NCBI GenBank assembly: GCA_009733775.1
Contig: WOGZ01000018.1
Coordinates: 71,120-135,119 of the forward strand
DNA: 64,000 bases
Source of the DNA: Alectoria sarmentosa
Taxonomy: Eukaryota > Ascomycota > Lecanoromycetes > Lecanorales > Parmeliaceae
Direction: 5' to 3'
Shown here piece by piece: positions 1-11,710 of this stretch; position 1 is the stretch's first letter, and every line of letters starts with the position of its first letter. The notes beneath the pieces were generated by a model. It saw only the letters and a program-made list of their open reading frames with translations. It was not told the origin of the DNA and ran no database searches. Both the position numbers and the translations under genes were made by a program.

Positions 1-441
1 TATCCTTATATAAAGCTCCGGTGGTGCAAAGAGTGTTGATGGCAAGAATGATGCGCATGCTCTGGTCAGATAAATACTGACGTTTTCTCGTACGATATTG
101 TTACTGTACGCAATAATAGAATGATTGAGTTGCAGCGACACGATACCAGTTATGAGACCTCTGATCTCTTGTGTCGTCTTCCCTTAGTCCAAGGTGGTGG
201 ACCGTGGCTGCGTAGGTGCAAAAGATCAGAGACCTAAGATATCGTGGATCCATAGGCGTTCAATTTCTGCACCTAAGGACAGACCTGATTATATCCTCAA
301 GGTCTTCCTCTTGTTCAACATCTTGACGGCCCGTTGACACAACTTTCCGTGGACGGTCTCATCATGATCAGTGCTGTAGCCTGTAGATTGCCGTAGCCTT
401 TTAGCATAGGTGAGACCGCCGTCTACAAATGAAATTTACCG
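1..441. other. gene-free left edge
   Basis: No open frame or recognisable motif. It lies upstream of the PTH11-like relic and may contain its unrecognisable N-terminal part. Confidence 0.5.
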
Positions 442-1370
442 TTGATTATCTTTGTTACGCATAGCGAACCTTCTATACGCACACAGTCTTTCCTAGCGGT
501 GCAGGTTACGTACTTCAGTAACGCAGCCATAGCCAAGATCTCTCTTCCCCACCTAGACCACCGAATCTTTGGGATTGTCGTTTACTTCCGCATAGCCCTG
601 ATAGTATCAGCATTCATCGTCACTGGCTGCTGGATAGCGTGCACTATCGTTGCCATTGCAGGCTGCGATTCTGTATCAAAGATTGGAACAAATTGGGCCC
701 CGGCAATGCATCCACGATCAAATTCTTCCGCTGAAATGGGATATGCAAATTGATAATCGAATTTCTGACCTCCTGTCTACCTATGCCCTTGGTATGGCGT
801 ATGAAGATCGATCTCAAGCAGAAGCTTGTCTTAAGTGCTTTCTTTCGGCCCGGGTGGCTCGAAAGCTTTGCACCCCCACTCCATCTCAGTGTTCCTACTT
901 TTCTCGTTCCCCAAGGCAGGAACTCACGTCCTCACCAACGTTTACGTTGCTTCTATCCTCCGCGTCCTCGTATTCAACGCCGACCAATTCGCAGACGGCA
1001 CCTTTTCCACCGTCGCCATAGTGACCTGGTCCTCAGTCGAACAATGGCTCGAGATAGTCTGCATCAGTCTACCCACTCTCCGATCCCTCTTTGATCGTCT
1101 TTCCATCTTTCAGGAACGCCACCAATGCCAGCAGCAGCCTCGCTTTAGATGATTCTCACAACGGCACGAGGGAATACCACAAGAGCAGTGCGAATCCGCC
1201 TTGAAGACAGTCAACAAAAATTGGGCGTACGGTCGGCTTTGCCCGGTTGCAGGATGAGGAAGCATTTCCTGCACCGCCGATTGAAATGCAGCATCATGCA
1301 ATCTTTGCGCCGGTACAACGTGCGAGGTTTTCTACAAGTGCGGGAAAGGGGGGAGTGATAGGACGATGAT
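442..1370 (+). pseudogene. relic of a PTH11-like (fungal rhodopsin-fold) membrane protein
   Basis: Translated pieces in successive frames follow the order of the fungal seven-helix rhodopsin-domain family (PTH11/SAT4-like). First comes a helix pair around YFSNAAIAKISL, HRIFGIVVYFRIAL and FIVTGCWIACTIVAIAGC, then IDNRISDLL/IEFL, then CLPMPLVWRMKIDLKQKLVL. These are followed by the end of the core, DGTFSTVAIVTWSSVEQ with ISLPTLRSLFDRL, and the tail GFARLQDEEAFPAPPIEM. Joining them needs at least three frame changes within 450 bp that no plausible intron explains, plus a TAG at 1148-1150 and a TGA at 1202-1204. The N-terminal helices and a start are not visible. Such proteins act as plasma-membrane receptors or are of unknown function; this copy cannot make one. 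The family call rests on remembered motif patterns. Confidence 0.75.
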
Positions 1371-2187
1371 AAGTGAGGGAATTTTGGAAGAGAGTACTAT
1401 TGAGCAGCATTCTATTCGGGATTGAAGGCAAGTGGTGTATGTACCCAGAAATGGTATTCTACGGTGGATATAGAACCCGAGTCTGCTTGCCACAGGACGT
1501 TTGCTAATGAGCGTTCTAGTGGGCGTTGCGACGACATAATGCGTATGATATCGATAAGTGTCAAGAGGTGATATCACTTCTCCACAGGGCTGACTCTCAA
1601 GAAGAACAGTTTTCTTTTAGCCACCAGTCCGCAGCTACTTTGTTAGCGTCGTATAAACACTGTATTACAGTTGCCACATAGCTTAGGCAAAGCACGTATT
1701 CAAGCATGTGGATGAGGCTTTCTTGGTGCCTGCGGCGTTATGGTATTCGGGGTTTTCATGGATGATAACTATGAATCGCGCATGGAGATCCAAGATCAGT
1801 CTGAAGACTCTTGACCAGTATTGCGTCCATCAAGCACCCGGTGTTAGTTGAAGCCGCACCCAAGTTCCCACAGAAAGCGTATGTTATAATCGAAATTCGA
1901 AAGGGTCGGCAATCGTATCCCCGTTTTCAACTAGCGCATTTCGGCTGCTCGTGCACGTAATCGTCTATACTTGCAGCAAACATCGTCCTGACATTCGATA
2001 CAATGGAGAGTTCAGGCCTGGGATGGGTCTGAACTCTGAGTGCCCAGAGTCGTTCCTGAGTCTCTAACCTCCGTCCGCCGCGATCCGCAACAATGCCTAT
2101 CTTCATCAGCATCTCAGCCTCACGAGAATCCTACTCCTCCCTCGTCCCCCCAAACCCTCCCTCCAGCCGCCATTGCAGGTCACCACA
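1371..2187. other. spacer upstream of GMC oxidoreductase gene
   Basis: No convincing reading frame on either strand. The last 100 bases are pyrimidine-rich, as is common just upstream of fungal start codons. Confidence 0.5.
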
Positions 2188-4373
2188 ATGCAACTGCGGC
2201 ACGCCCTCGCTATACTCCCTTTCCTCCTTCCAGTCGCCCTAGGGTATGATAACCTATTCTCCAATGGACAGCTTGGTTTGCTTCTAGGAAGTTACTTCGG
2301 CCTTCCAGGCGCGAATGCGACCTTCGACTATGTTGTGGTGGGGGGAGGCACATCTGGTTTGGCAATAGCTACACGGTTGGCGGAAGATCTAAGCGTCAGC
2401 GTCGCTGTAGTTGAGGCTGGAGGCTTCTACGAGTTAGACAACAGGAACCTCAGCATCACGCCTGGATACGCAAACTTCTACACTGGAGCTGACCCGACTA
2501 ACTATCAGCCATTGGTCGATTGGGGTTTCCATACAGTACCGCAAGCAGTAGGTCGACTGCAATGGGCAAGAGAGAGGCAATGATACAAGCCTGACGCTCT
2601 TTCGCAGGGAGCAGCCAATCGCAACATCCACTATGCGCGTGGAAAGACTCTAGGCGGTTCTTCTGCTCGAAACTACTTGCTTTACCACAGGTCAGTCAAG
2701 GTCATTTGTACTTCATAAATTTTGTTATGACATCTCTGACAACGGACAACAGACCTACAGTGGGTTCACTGCAAAAATGGGCCGATGAGGTCGGCGATCA
2801 AAGCTACACTTGGGACAACTTCCTTCCCTACTACATGAAGTCCTGCAATTACACCGCGCCCAATCAAGCTTTGTACACCAACGCTACAAATACCCAAGAT
2901 CCAAGCAGTTTCGATCCAGCTGGAGGACCTCTTGCCATATTCTTCAGCAATTTTGTCGACCCCTTCGGCACGTGGGCTCAGAAAGGATTCGAGGCCGTTG
3001 GAATGAAGGCGATAAACGGCTTAAACAGTGGATCGCTGATGGGTTCTTCATATGCAACATTGACGATTGACCCAAGAAATGCATACCGCTCCTCGTCCGA
3101 ATCCAGTTTCTTGCAAGCAGCATTGCAGAACGGGACCTCCCCCACAATATACAAGACCAGCTTCGCGCAACGCATCCTATTTAGCTCCAATAACACGGCA
3201 ACTGGGGTCATGGTCACTACAGCTGGCCCGTACGGCATACCTGCAGTCAATAATACTCTCAGCGCACGAAAAGAAGTCATTGTGTCTGGTGGTGTCTTCC
3301 AATCTCCGCAGCTTCTCATGGTGTCCGGCATCGGTCCCAAGGCTATTTTGTCACAGTTCGGCATACCAGTCCTCAAAGACCTGCCCGGTGTGGGCCAAAA
3401 CATGTGGGATCATGCCCTCTTCGGCACTGACTACCGCGTCAACGTCAACACCGCTTTCGCTGCAATGAACAACGCGACCCTTGCCGCGGCTGCAGTCAAA
3501 ATCGATCAGCAAAATGCCACAGGCCCCCTTTCTATATTCGGGGCCAGCTACTACGGGTTCGAGGATTTGCCTCAACCATATCGCTCGAATCTGACAAACG
3601 CTTCTCTCTCCGCCCTCGCAGCGAACTTCCCATCAGATTGGCCTGAGCTGGAATGGCTCCCTGTCAGCGCCTACCTAGGCTTTCAACAAGATCGACAAAC
3701 CGCCGATCCGCGAGATGGCTCCAACTACGCTACTGTCAACACCGCCATCGTCTCACCCCTCTCGCGGGGCAATGTGAGTCTTCAAAGCGTATCTATGCTT
3801 GATCCACCCCTCATCAACCCCAACTGGTTCACGGACCCCACCGACATAGAATTAGCCATCCAGTCCTTGCATCGCCAGCGCGAGATCTGGTCCTACCTAA
3901 CAAGCCAAGGCCTGACGAACGGCGTTGAGGCTCTTCCGGGCGCCAACGTCACATCCGATGCTGACATTCTAGCTTATATCCAGAAGAGCATCACCCAAGT
4001 GTACCACGCGTCCGCGACGTGCAAGATGGGCGCCGGGAATGACTCCATGGCCGTCATCGACAGCCAAGCGAGAGTCTACGGAACGCAGAGTCTACGGGTA
4101 GTCGACGCGAGTTCTTTCCCATTTTTGCCACCAGGCCATCCCCAAAGTACGATTTATGCGCTAGCCGAGAAGATTGCGGCGGATATCCTAGGGAACGATA
4201 CACCGGGGCCAGGTTATAAGATGGGTCCGGACTATTCTCCGATGCTGGGAGCGAAGAGTAGGACTGTGACGAATTCCAATAGCAATGGTGCTGGTGCTGT
4301 GAGGATTGGCGGAATTAGTATGACCACTGTTGCCCTTTGCTTGCTGGGATCCATGTTTTACTATCTACGTTGA
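2188..4373 (+). CDS. secreted GMC oxidoreductase (choline dehydrogenase-like flavoprotein)
   Basis: Three exons, 2188-2547, 2608-2690 and 2753-4373, encode 687 residues. Residues 1-19 form a signal peptide. The FAD-binding dinucleotide fold starts at residue 48 with GGGTSG at 52-57 and VAVVEAG at 72-78. The GMC signature follows around ARGKTLGGSSARNYLLYHR, split by intron 2. The C-terminal domain carries the expected base pair: His about 566 in YHASATCKMG and His about 610 in PPGHPQSTIYALAEK. A Ser/Asn/Gly-rich stretch and a hydrophobic last 20 residues suggest a GPI anchor or membrane tail. GMC enzymes oxidise alcohols or sugars with FAD; the substrate here cannot be read. The ATG at 2188 is the first in frame. 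Many Asn-X-Ser/Thr sites fit passage through the secretory pathway. No close neighbour suggests a pathway. Confidence 0.9.
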
Positions 4374-6053
4374 TCTCGATTAGTGAGCCAGCTATCGGCA
4401 CTGCGTATAAGCCTGTCTATATTTGTGTATATTTGTTGAGCGATCTCTATATAGATTCCTTACACTTCTCGTTTCCTTCTCCATCTCTTTGGCTGACTAT
4501 GCATGACGTTGTTGAGTGTCGAATACCCTTTTAAATCATTGTCTTGAAGTCAATCCAGTAATGATCGATCAACTAGGTACCACAGCAGGGTCGATGCCTT
4601 GCTGCTGAACGTTGCGATCTCTACCATACCGCTTTGATTACCTTTCCACCCCGGGACCCCCTACCCCGAAGTCGGCCGAACAACGCGCCTGATGGATGGC
4701 GGATACTGCACCCGGAAGCCGCCATGTCATTTGCGCTCCTAGCCACACCAACGCTTGGAAATCGTTATGCAGAAGACATCTATGATCTACCTATGCATTG
4801 TCAAAGATCGGGTCGACCATAACGACGAGTGTAACATGACCTCTTTCGAAATATCTGGTTGAGGGTCACTACATATGCAAGCGCTCGAGCAGGATTCTGG
4901 TCGAAGAAGTGCAGAAGGCCGGTTCGTAGCGTTAGGTAGACTTGGGGATGAGGGTCTTTCAAAAATAATGGTAAGAGGACGGCATGTTGGAGGGTGCTTG
5001 GGATACTTGTTGTACAGTACTTGCAAAAACGAAAGCTTATAAGCGCTCGGGGTCGATGGCGGCGGGCGCCACCCGGAGGTTAAATTTCCGTGTCGTTTGT
5101 CATTGCGGTCTAGATTCTGGACTTTACATGGTCAAAGCTGCATCCACAATGCCTTTGTATCATTCATACGAAATAATGGAATACGTATGAAGAAAGTAAT
5201 CGAGTTTTATCTGAATTAATGACCACCACCTAAGCGCTTGCCATGATCGAAAAAGAAACATGTTCCTGCGCGACATCAAAATCCCAAGAATCAGACAGAT
5301 ACTTCGGTCCCCTGCAAAATTTAGATTCGCAGAGCTCTCTCCATCGCCAATCAATATTCTCGACTGGTGTAAGTGCGTTGGCTCATTTCCAACTTGGCTG
5401 CATGTTACGCCGCCCTGGAACATCTTACATAGATCTGTGCCCGCCCCGTTCACCGATCTTCCCGTCGCTGTTGCTATTTCCAGACCTTCGACCCCCCCCC
5501 TTTCCAGAAGTTTGATGCCGATGACTTCAACAGGGAACAGTTGTTTTCTACATTCACTAGATTGCTCACCAATGTCAAAATGCCCGGTCATCAACTGATC
5601 CGAGAGCAATTCGGCCTGAGTGTCGCCGGCTTTCTATGCTCCGACTTCCGACATTTTCCATCTCAGTGTGGGCGGTTAGTCCAACTTGGGCTATGTGGCT
5701 TGTCATGTTGATGATCCGATTGGATACACCATGGTGCAAAGCACAGCCCGAGGCCAAATGGGGTCTTCCCATGCACATCTTCCAAATACATCCCATTTCT
5801 ACTTACTCGATCCCTCTATGCCCTTGATATGGTTTATTTAGAGAGTCCTCGATGCATGTGTCCGGTGCATGTGTCTTGGTATATTTTCGGGCGTCACAAG
5901 CGCCATAGCACGCTATCTCTCTCCAGCCAGAGACCCTGTCACGATGCAGTTTCTATCCTTATCCAATCTCTGTAGCAGCGCGTTGGAGAGTATATCAGTC
6001 ATTTTTCCTTCTCAAATGTTGCCCTTGGCCAAGATTGTCTAGCACTGCTTACA
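4374..6053. other. 1.7 kb gene-free spacer
   Basis: Only short overlapping frames lacking start codons, splice logic or familiar motifs. It contains the end of the GMC transcript and the promoter of the membrane-protein gene. Confidence 0.5.
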
Positions 6054-8424
6054 ATGAGTTCGATTCCATTGCAAACCTTTGACGGGCATCTGGACGAGGT
6101 AAGTCCAGCTAGCGAGACGAAAACATTACTGATAAGTGCAGCATCAACAAGACCATCTTCTGGGCACTTCAGTCAAGGACGAAACTGCGTCTACATCCAC
6201 CACAAAGCTCGTACACAATGCCCCCGAAAACTCCAAGACAGTGTCTCAAACCAGTCGCCTAAAGGCTCTATCGCGGTCTTGGGTGCATGCCATACCGCTC
6301 TCGATCACGCTGGCAATACTTTCGTTGAACATTCTCAACAGTTATTGGAGTGACCTCGGCGCACCGCACCAAAACGCGAAGCTTCAAGCGTTCCAATTTG
6401 CCGCCAAAGGCCACGAACTTTCCATGGGCCTGTCGCTTTCGACGATTGTCATGGATCGAATACGATACGGTCTAAGTGTCTCAGGCGGTGTACCTCTCGG
6501 ATTATTGCCTGCGGGATATCAATTATCATCCATCGGATACTTCGTGGGAGCTGAGTTTTGGGGTGGAGTCCTGGCAAGACCTACTCTTCGCTGGCTATCT
6601 TTTACTGCTCTCATAGCGTTTGCATTCACGTTGTCAATCGCTGCTGGGCCGTCCTCCGCCATCGCATTGATCCCGAGACTGGACTTTTGGGATCTTCCAC
6701 AGAGCTTTTTCAATACTCCTGATCATAAGATGAACCCTACTTACATACTGAATACCCAGCCCGAATTTTGGCCTCAGGAAATACGCGCGGAAGATGTCGT
6801 TCCGTCTTGTGTCGGAGAATTCCACACGACTTTCGTAGGTTGTCCAGATTCGGGGTTCGACACCGTGGTCAATTGGATCCAGGGCCACGTTGATCAAGAT
6901 CTGGCCGCCAATATCTCCATCTTGGACAACAACATGGCCCGCTGGCTGACTACTAGCCCGTCTTTTGAGGATACAGCTGATGATAACGGTTGGACGATCA
7001 CCTCAACCATTGGCGCACGAGAGGCTGAAGCCATCGCCAACTATTGGGAATACGTCGGGACTTACAGTCCAAACGTTGCTGGTCTTAGCCACCCATTATT
7101 GACGCCTTCGTTGGAGGGTCACACAGCGTTCAAGAAGCCAGCAGTACAGGTCCAGTGTTCAGCTTACTATGACGCTGAAAATATTAGTACCATTCAATTC
7201 CCTCACTCAGTCTTACACAGTCCACCACTAGATGATTACGAAGACGAGTCTTGGACCATTCCTGTCAATTTCTCCTCATACATCCATGATGCAGAGGGAC
7301 TGGATCCTGACTTTTCTGAGATGTGGCAGGGGCAAAACGTCAGCGACGTGATCTATTTTCAATTCATTGACCTAAGTAATATTACTATGGCGACAGTCCT
7401 GGGGGCTTTGGCTGCCTTTCCTACTCGCAACGGATCAACTGTCATCATACCATGTACAATTGATGCTCACTGGGCTCCTGTGTCACTGCACATAGACCCA
7501 AGTAGCAATGCGAACATCTTCCAAGACACCCCAGACCCGTCCACTCTAGTCACTCAGGATAGTGCCAGCTACAATGGAAGTCAGATGGTCAGGATAGGTA
7601 TAGATACAAGCTGGGCAGACTTGCTGGATCCACCAACAACCAGCCCAACGGGTGGTACCCTCATTAATACAACAGCGGTCAGAGTCCTGATTAGGGGATA
7701 TGGAAGTACGTACCAAATGAACGCAACTTCAGCAACAAGATTCTTCATCTCCGGCTCCCAAACCAGCAATCAGACCGATGGTCAAACAAGCGCAGATGAC
7801 CAAACCACAATACCATGGCGCATCTCAACACTCCTAGGCATGTACATCACTGAAGGCCTTGCAGGGATTCATCAAGCCGATCCAAGTATTGTCTATCACA
7901 ACTTCGTGAACGATCCATACGTGCTACGGTTGAACAATCTCTACAAAGGCCACTACAATTGGGCTGGGGCACCAAACGGCAGCATTTCTTTCAATGATTA
8001 CGACCACTTGTTTCAACAGTATCTCGCCTCCACGAATCACACCAAGGTCAATTGGAACACCCAACGTTACGGCTACGGCTGGGGATTTCGCGGCACCCCT
8101 ATTATTCTTGCGACAACGGTCCTGCTGGCCCAAGCTCTCTTGGCACTCGTGCACACAGTGATCACTGTCTTCAATGGCTGGACTTCCAACAGTTGGGACT
8201 CGATGGGGAAGATGCTTGTGCTGGCGCTGAATTCAGCGGCCCCGGATCGGTCGATGAATTGCGCTTCTGCTGGTTCTGAGGTCTGGGGAAATATTGTGAG
8301 CGTGAGAGAGGGCACTGATGCGCCACCAACGCCACCAGAACTTATAATTGTGGAGGATGGGGAATTTAAGGGGACGAGGAGCGTGAAGACGCCTATGACG
8401 CGAAAAGGGTGGAAGAAGTTATAA
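6054..8424 (+). CDS. uncharacterised multi-pass membrane protein with large extracellular domain
   Basis: Two exons, 6054-6098 and about 6142-8424, separated by a 43-bp intron with GTAAGT donor; about 775 residues. The start is MSSIPLQTFDGHLDE. Hydrophobic segments lie at about residues 70-90 (IPLSITLAILSLNILNSYW), 135-155, 165-195 and 650-680 (PIILATTVLLAQALLALVHT). The roughly 450 residues between helices 3 and 4 carry many Asn-X-Ser/Thr sites and paired cysteines, so they are probably extracellular. The cytoplasmic tail ends in a basic TRKGWKKL. It resembles a family common in Pezizomycotina genomes that has no assigned function, and I recognise no catalytic motif. No frame breaks were seen, so it looks intact. 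A receptor or wall-associated role is conceivable but unsupported. Confidence 0.8.
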
Positions 8425-9456
8425 ATCTCATTTATCGGTTGAAGGCATGGGCAGAGGGTGGTGGAATCAATTGGTACTGTATACTCAGTACTGTACAAAT
8501 CTTCTAACAGAGCTCCCCCCCTGCAAGGCTTCAACAATTCATGCCTCACCGCCAGGCAACGCGGCGACTTTCTCGCCCACAGGTGACTGCACCAGAAACC
8601 CCTCAACCTAGACCTCAACCCAAATGAAAATCCATTTCAGCATACTCTGCAACCCCGCCTTACTCTACTACGATCTCCTTGGCGTCTTTATCTACCTGGT
8701 CGAGGACTATGTTGAAGCCTGTCCGAGTTTCAACCACGTCCAGAACTGAAATCAAACCTGCTACAGGGTGACTTTTGACTTGAGTAGGCTACAGCAGGGT
8801 TTCATGGGGAATCGTCCCTTGTAAGATATGCATTGCATTGTCTCAAATGTGATAACTGGCTTTACTAGCGCTGGTTTGGTTCTGAAGTACAGTTGTGAAG
8901 GCAAATACCCTATTTTTCGCGATTACTTACAGATGTGAAATTCTTTACACAGGACACTCAATTCTAGTGTTCGCCAAGGGTCTCTTTACTGGAACCACCT
9001 TACAAATTTTTGCGTCTCTCGTCCGATTGATTTGCGAGGATTCCGAGAGTACGCACGCCCAAGCTATGAGCGGGATCTGAGATTGTCGTTGTATCTGCGC
9101 ATCCTTGTGGGCGTGGTATACAACAATCGTCTAGCGGAGGTTTCGTAATGTCATGAATCCTACTGTGCGCGCTACCTGCGGCCTCGCGATATAAGATTGG
9201 CTACCACTATCCGGCCCCCAAGCTTAATGGACCCAAGAACGCCACAACTCTCCTTTCCGGGCACGCGCGTGACACCGTTCCTGCCAAGACAATAATTGAC
9301 GGGAAGTTGAGGTGTGGGGAAACAGGAAACGGGAAACAAAACAACAATAAATACCTAGGATTCCCACAACATTACTCTATATTCAAACGAAAAGACATCA
9401 TCAAGCGAAACATCTGCTATAATCCCCTAAAACACTACCGGAGACCCTCGATCAAG
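8425..9456. other. 1 kb gene-free spacer
   Basis: No supported gene. A 41-codon ATG frame at 8624-8749 is too short to call. Before 9457 the sequence becomes A-rich, as expected of a 5' leader. Confidence 0.45.
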
Positions 9457-10155
9457 ATGCATCTCTCCCTCTTCTTCCTCTCGCTCCTGCCCCTTACGAT
9501 GGCGCTCCAAACAATCTACCTCGCCGTCGACACCTCCTCCGGCCAACAGTACGTCTCCAGCAGCGTCTTGTTCCCCCTTTCAATCGACCTTGACCGTCCG
9601 CCCCTCAAAACGTGTCTCCGAAAACCTGACCCCATAGCCATAATATTGGTCACTAAGTAACCACAACAGAGGCACCTACATCGCCTTCTTCTCCGACAGC
9701 GACCCCTGGTACGCACATTTCGGAGTTATTGTTCTCTATTTTGTACCACTTCTTAAGTCGCAAGACGTAGTGCGGGAGCGAACCCCTGCTCCTACTCCCG
9801 AGACTTGTTTCGTTAACCCAGGTTCTTGCCTCCAATAAGCAATGCTGACTCCGAAATGTGCGGTAGCAATGATGGCACCCGCTTCGGAAACCTCCCCCAA
9901 GGGTTTGACAACTGCAACCAAAATCTCACCATTCTCGGCCACCCGGACATCACATTCACAGGCTGTAAGCCGTATACCGGCTACCCCGGATCTTTGCCGA
10001 CGGGCGTGAGCGACGGCGGCGCGCCCGCGCTCAAGTGCGTTCCCGCCACGAACCCGCCGAGTGCTACCAGCAGGCCCAACGCTGAGTATGGGGTTTATGA
10101 GATTTGCAATACGAACAATGGCGGGTTTGTGAATGTGGTTGAGTATTGCTCGTAA
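9457..10155 (+). CDS. small cysteine-rich secreted protein
   Basis: Three exons, 9457-9548, 9670-9708 and 9822-10155, keep frame across two introns of 121 and 113 bp and give 154 residues. The first 16-18 residues (MHLSLFFLSLLPLTMA) form a clear signal peptide. The mature part holds six cysteines, in MCGSN, DNCNQ, TGCKP, LKCVP, EICNT and EYCS, allowing three disulfides; the last residue but one is Cys. The body is rich in Gly, Pro, Asn and Thr, with no known catalytic motif. Size, signal peptide and cysteine pattern match the loose class of small secreted proteins, which includes effector candidates and wall proteins. The 39-bp middle exon is supported only by frame and splice sites. I do not recognise the family. 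Confidence 0.75.
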
Positions 10156-10739
10156 ACCGAGAGACTGGAGTTGTGCAGGTTTCCTGATCAGTGAGGATCA
10201 AGTAGATGAAACAAGGTGGATATTGGGAGGTTTACATGGAATGAAGATTTTTGTTATCTGAATATGCGAAAGGATCTGAGAGAAAATCGAGAGAAAATCA
10301 TGTACATTGCATTGACCAGAATTGTATCAAAACCTAACGGTCGGCTCTTTTCCCAAGGCGTATTAATCTACCGACCTATCAATCCAGCATAATTTCCTTG
10401 TCTGAGGACAGCGGCTTAGTAGAGTACAAGTCACCTTGCAACAACAGCCCCAAGATCACGATGATCCATATAGGAGAAGAATCATCCTCACAATATCGAT
10501 GTAGCACATTCAAGCTTTTATATGCATTTCGAGCCGTCATCTTGTAATGTCCGCGAAGGTCCTTCGTCACGTCGTAAAAGGCTTGATATGACCTTAATGC
10601 TGCTAATGATCTAGGAGTAGGGGAATATAATTTGGCTTTTCCTATCGCACATGCTTTATTTCTTCGTAAGACCTCGAAAACGCTGCATTCTACCATCAAT
10701 CTCCTCTCGGTTTCTACAAGAACTGCAACCGGTTTCATT
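10156..10739. other. spacer with a doubtful minus-strand frame
   Basis: A 119-codon ATG frame lies on the minus strand at 10379-10738. It shows no motif, no splice support and ordinary shadow-like composition, so it is not called as a gene. Confidence 0.4.
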
Positions 10740-11710
10740 ATGTCGCCGCCGCCGCCACCGCCTGCCTCCGTCCTCCGTGATATCTTTCTCTCTTGTTACA
10801 ACATCACTACTCGTTGTTTTCCATCCGTTTTTTGCAGTCCTGGCCTCAAGTGCAGTCGCTTTGCGTATTTTCTACACTCGTAGGGTAAAGTCTTTACGTA
10901 TCGGATTGGGATGATTGGACCGTACTTATTCGGTCTGGTAAGCAATCCGCGTCCCACGCCATGCTTGAAGCGATATGAAAACTGAAACGCGTTAGCTCAT
11001 GATCTGGCTTTACACTCTTAATACCACTGTCACCGGCGGCGTTGGTTGGCGGCATCGATACAACGACCTTGGGTCCACTCGTGGCAGCGGATATATTCCA
11101 ACGAGTTCGTCGTCCTCGCCTCTGACTCTGGAAATAGCGACAGCCAGGATCAAGACTGATTCTCAAGTTGTGTCTTTGGCTGGCAAGCTTTCCTTTCGGA
11201 GTCGATCTAATCACCATCAAGATCTTTATTCTTTTGTTCCATCGCCGGATATTTGTCACGAAAGCCTTTCGGCAATGTGTGAATGTCTTCATTATTGTGC
11301 TCATCGGGTGGGCAATCTCCAACTCCTTTGTCCGTGACCTGATCTCAAAAAGTGTGGCCATGCACGCTAACGGTGAGAGTAACGACAGGCGCTGCTGTTC
11401 TGTGCGAAGCCTATCTCGGGAATGTGGGATTCCACGAAAAACTTGCTGCGGTACAATTACTCGGCGTGGTTTCTATCTGTTGCGTGCATAAATAAGTCTG
11501 GCGTTTGACTTCATAGTGCTTGGCTTTGCTTTCCCCCTCCCTATCATCAGGACCCTACACATGCCGACCGGGCGGAAAATCACAGTTGCCGGGAATCTTC
11601 TGGCCTGGCGGGTTGTAAGTTCAATATCGACCTTCCATCGCCCCCCCTTCGGAAAACCTCGAGCCAGGGTAGCTGACAAGGCATACGCCGCCAAACAGTT
11701 TGCTGCATAG
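10740..11710 (+). pseudogene. second PTH11-like rhodopsin-fold relic
   Basis: Separate frames spell the family in order. VFHPFFAVLASSAVALRIFY with TRRVKSLRIGL matches the first helix and the loop after it. Next comes ILLFHRRIFVTKAFRQCVNV with FIIVLIGWAISNSF, the equivalent of the YRRIF loop and next helix. FAFPLPIIRTLHMPTGRKI with VAGNLLAW then matches the later LPLPIIW-type helix. Between them are several stops and frame changes, for example after 10914 and at about 11490, and the segments do not join by plausible introns. The end is unclear; sequence to about 11900 may belong to it. It is a different family member from the relic at 442-1370, since the shared motifs differ in sequence. Confidence 0.7.

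Noticed and set aside
5160..5609. 149-codon minus-strand frame and overlapping plus-strand frames
   Set aside because: Several mutually overlapping frames of similar length with no motif, typical of chance in GC-balanced DNA.
10379..10738. 119-codon minus-strand ATG frame
   Set aside because: No family, no flanking exons. It abuts the plus-strand PTH11-like relic, whose motifs are far clearer.
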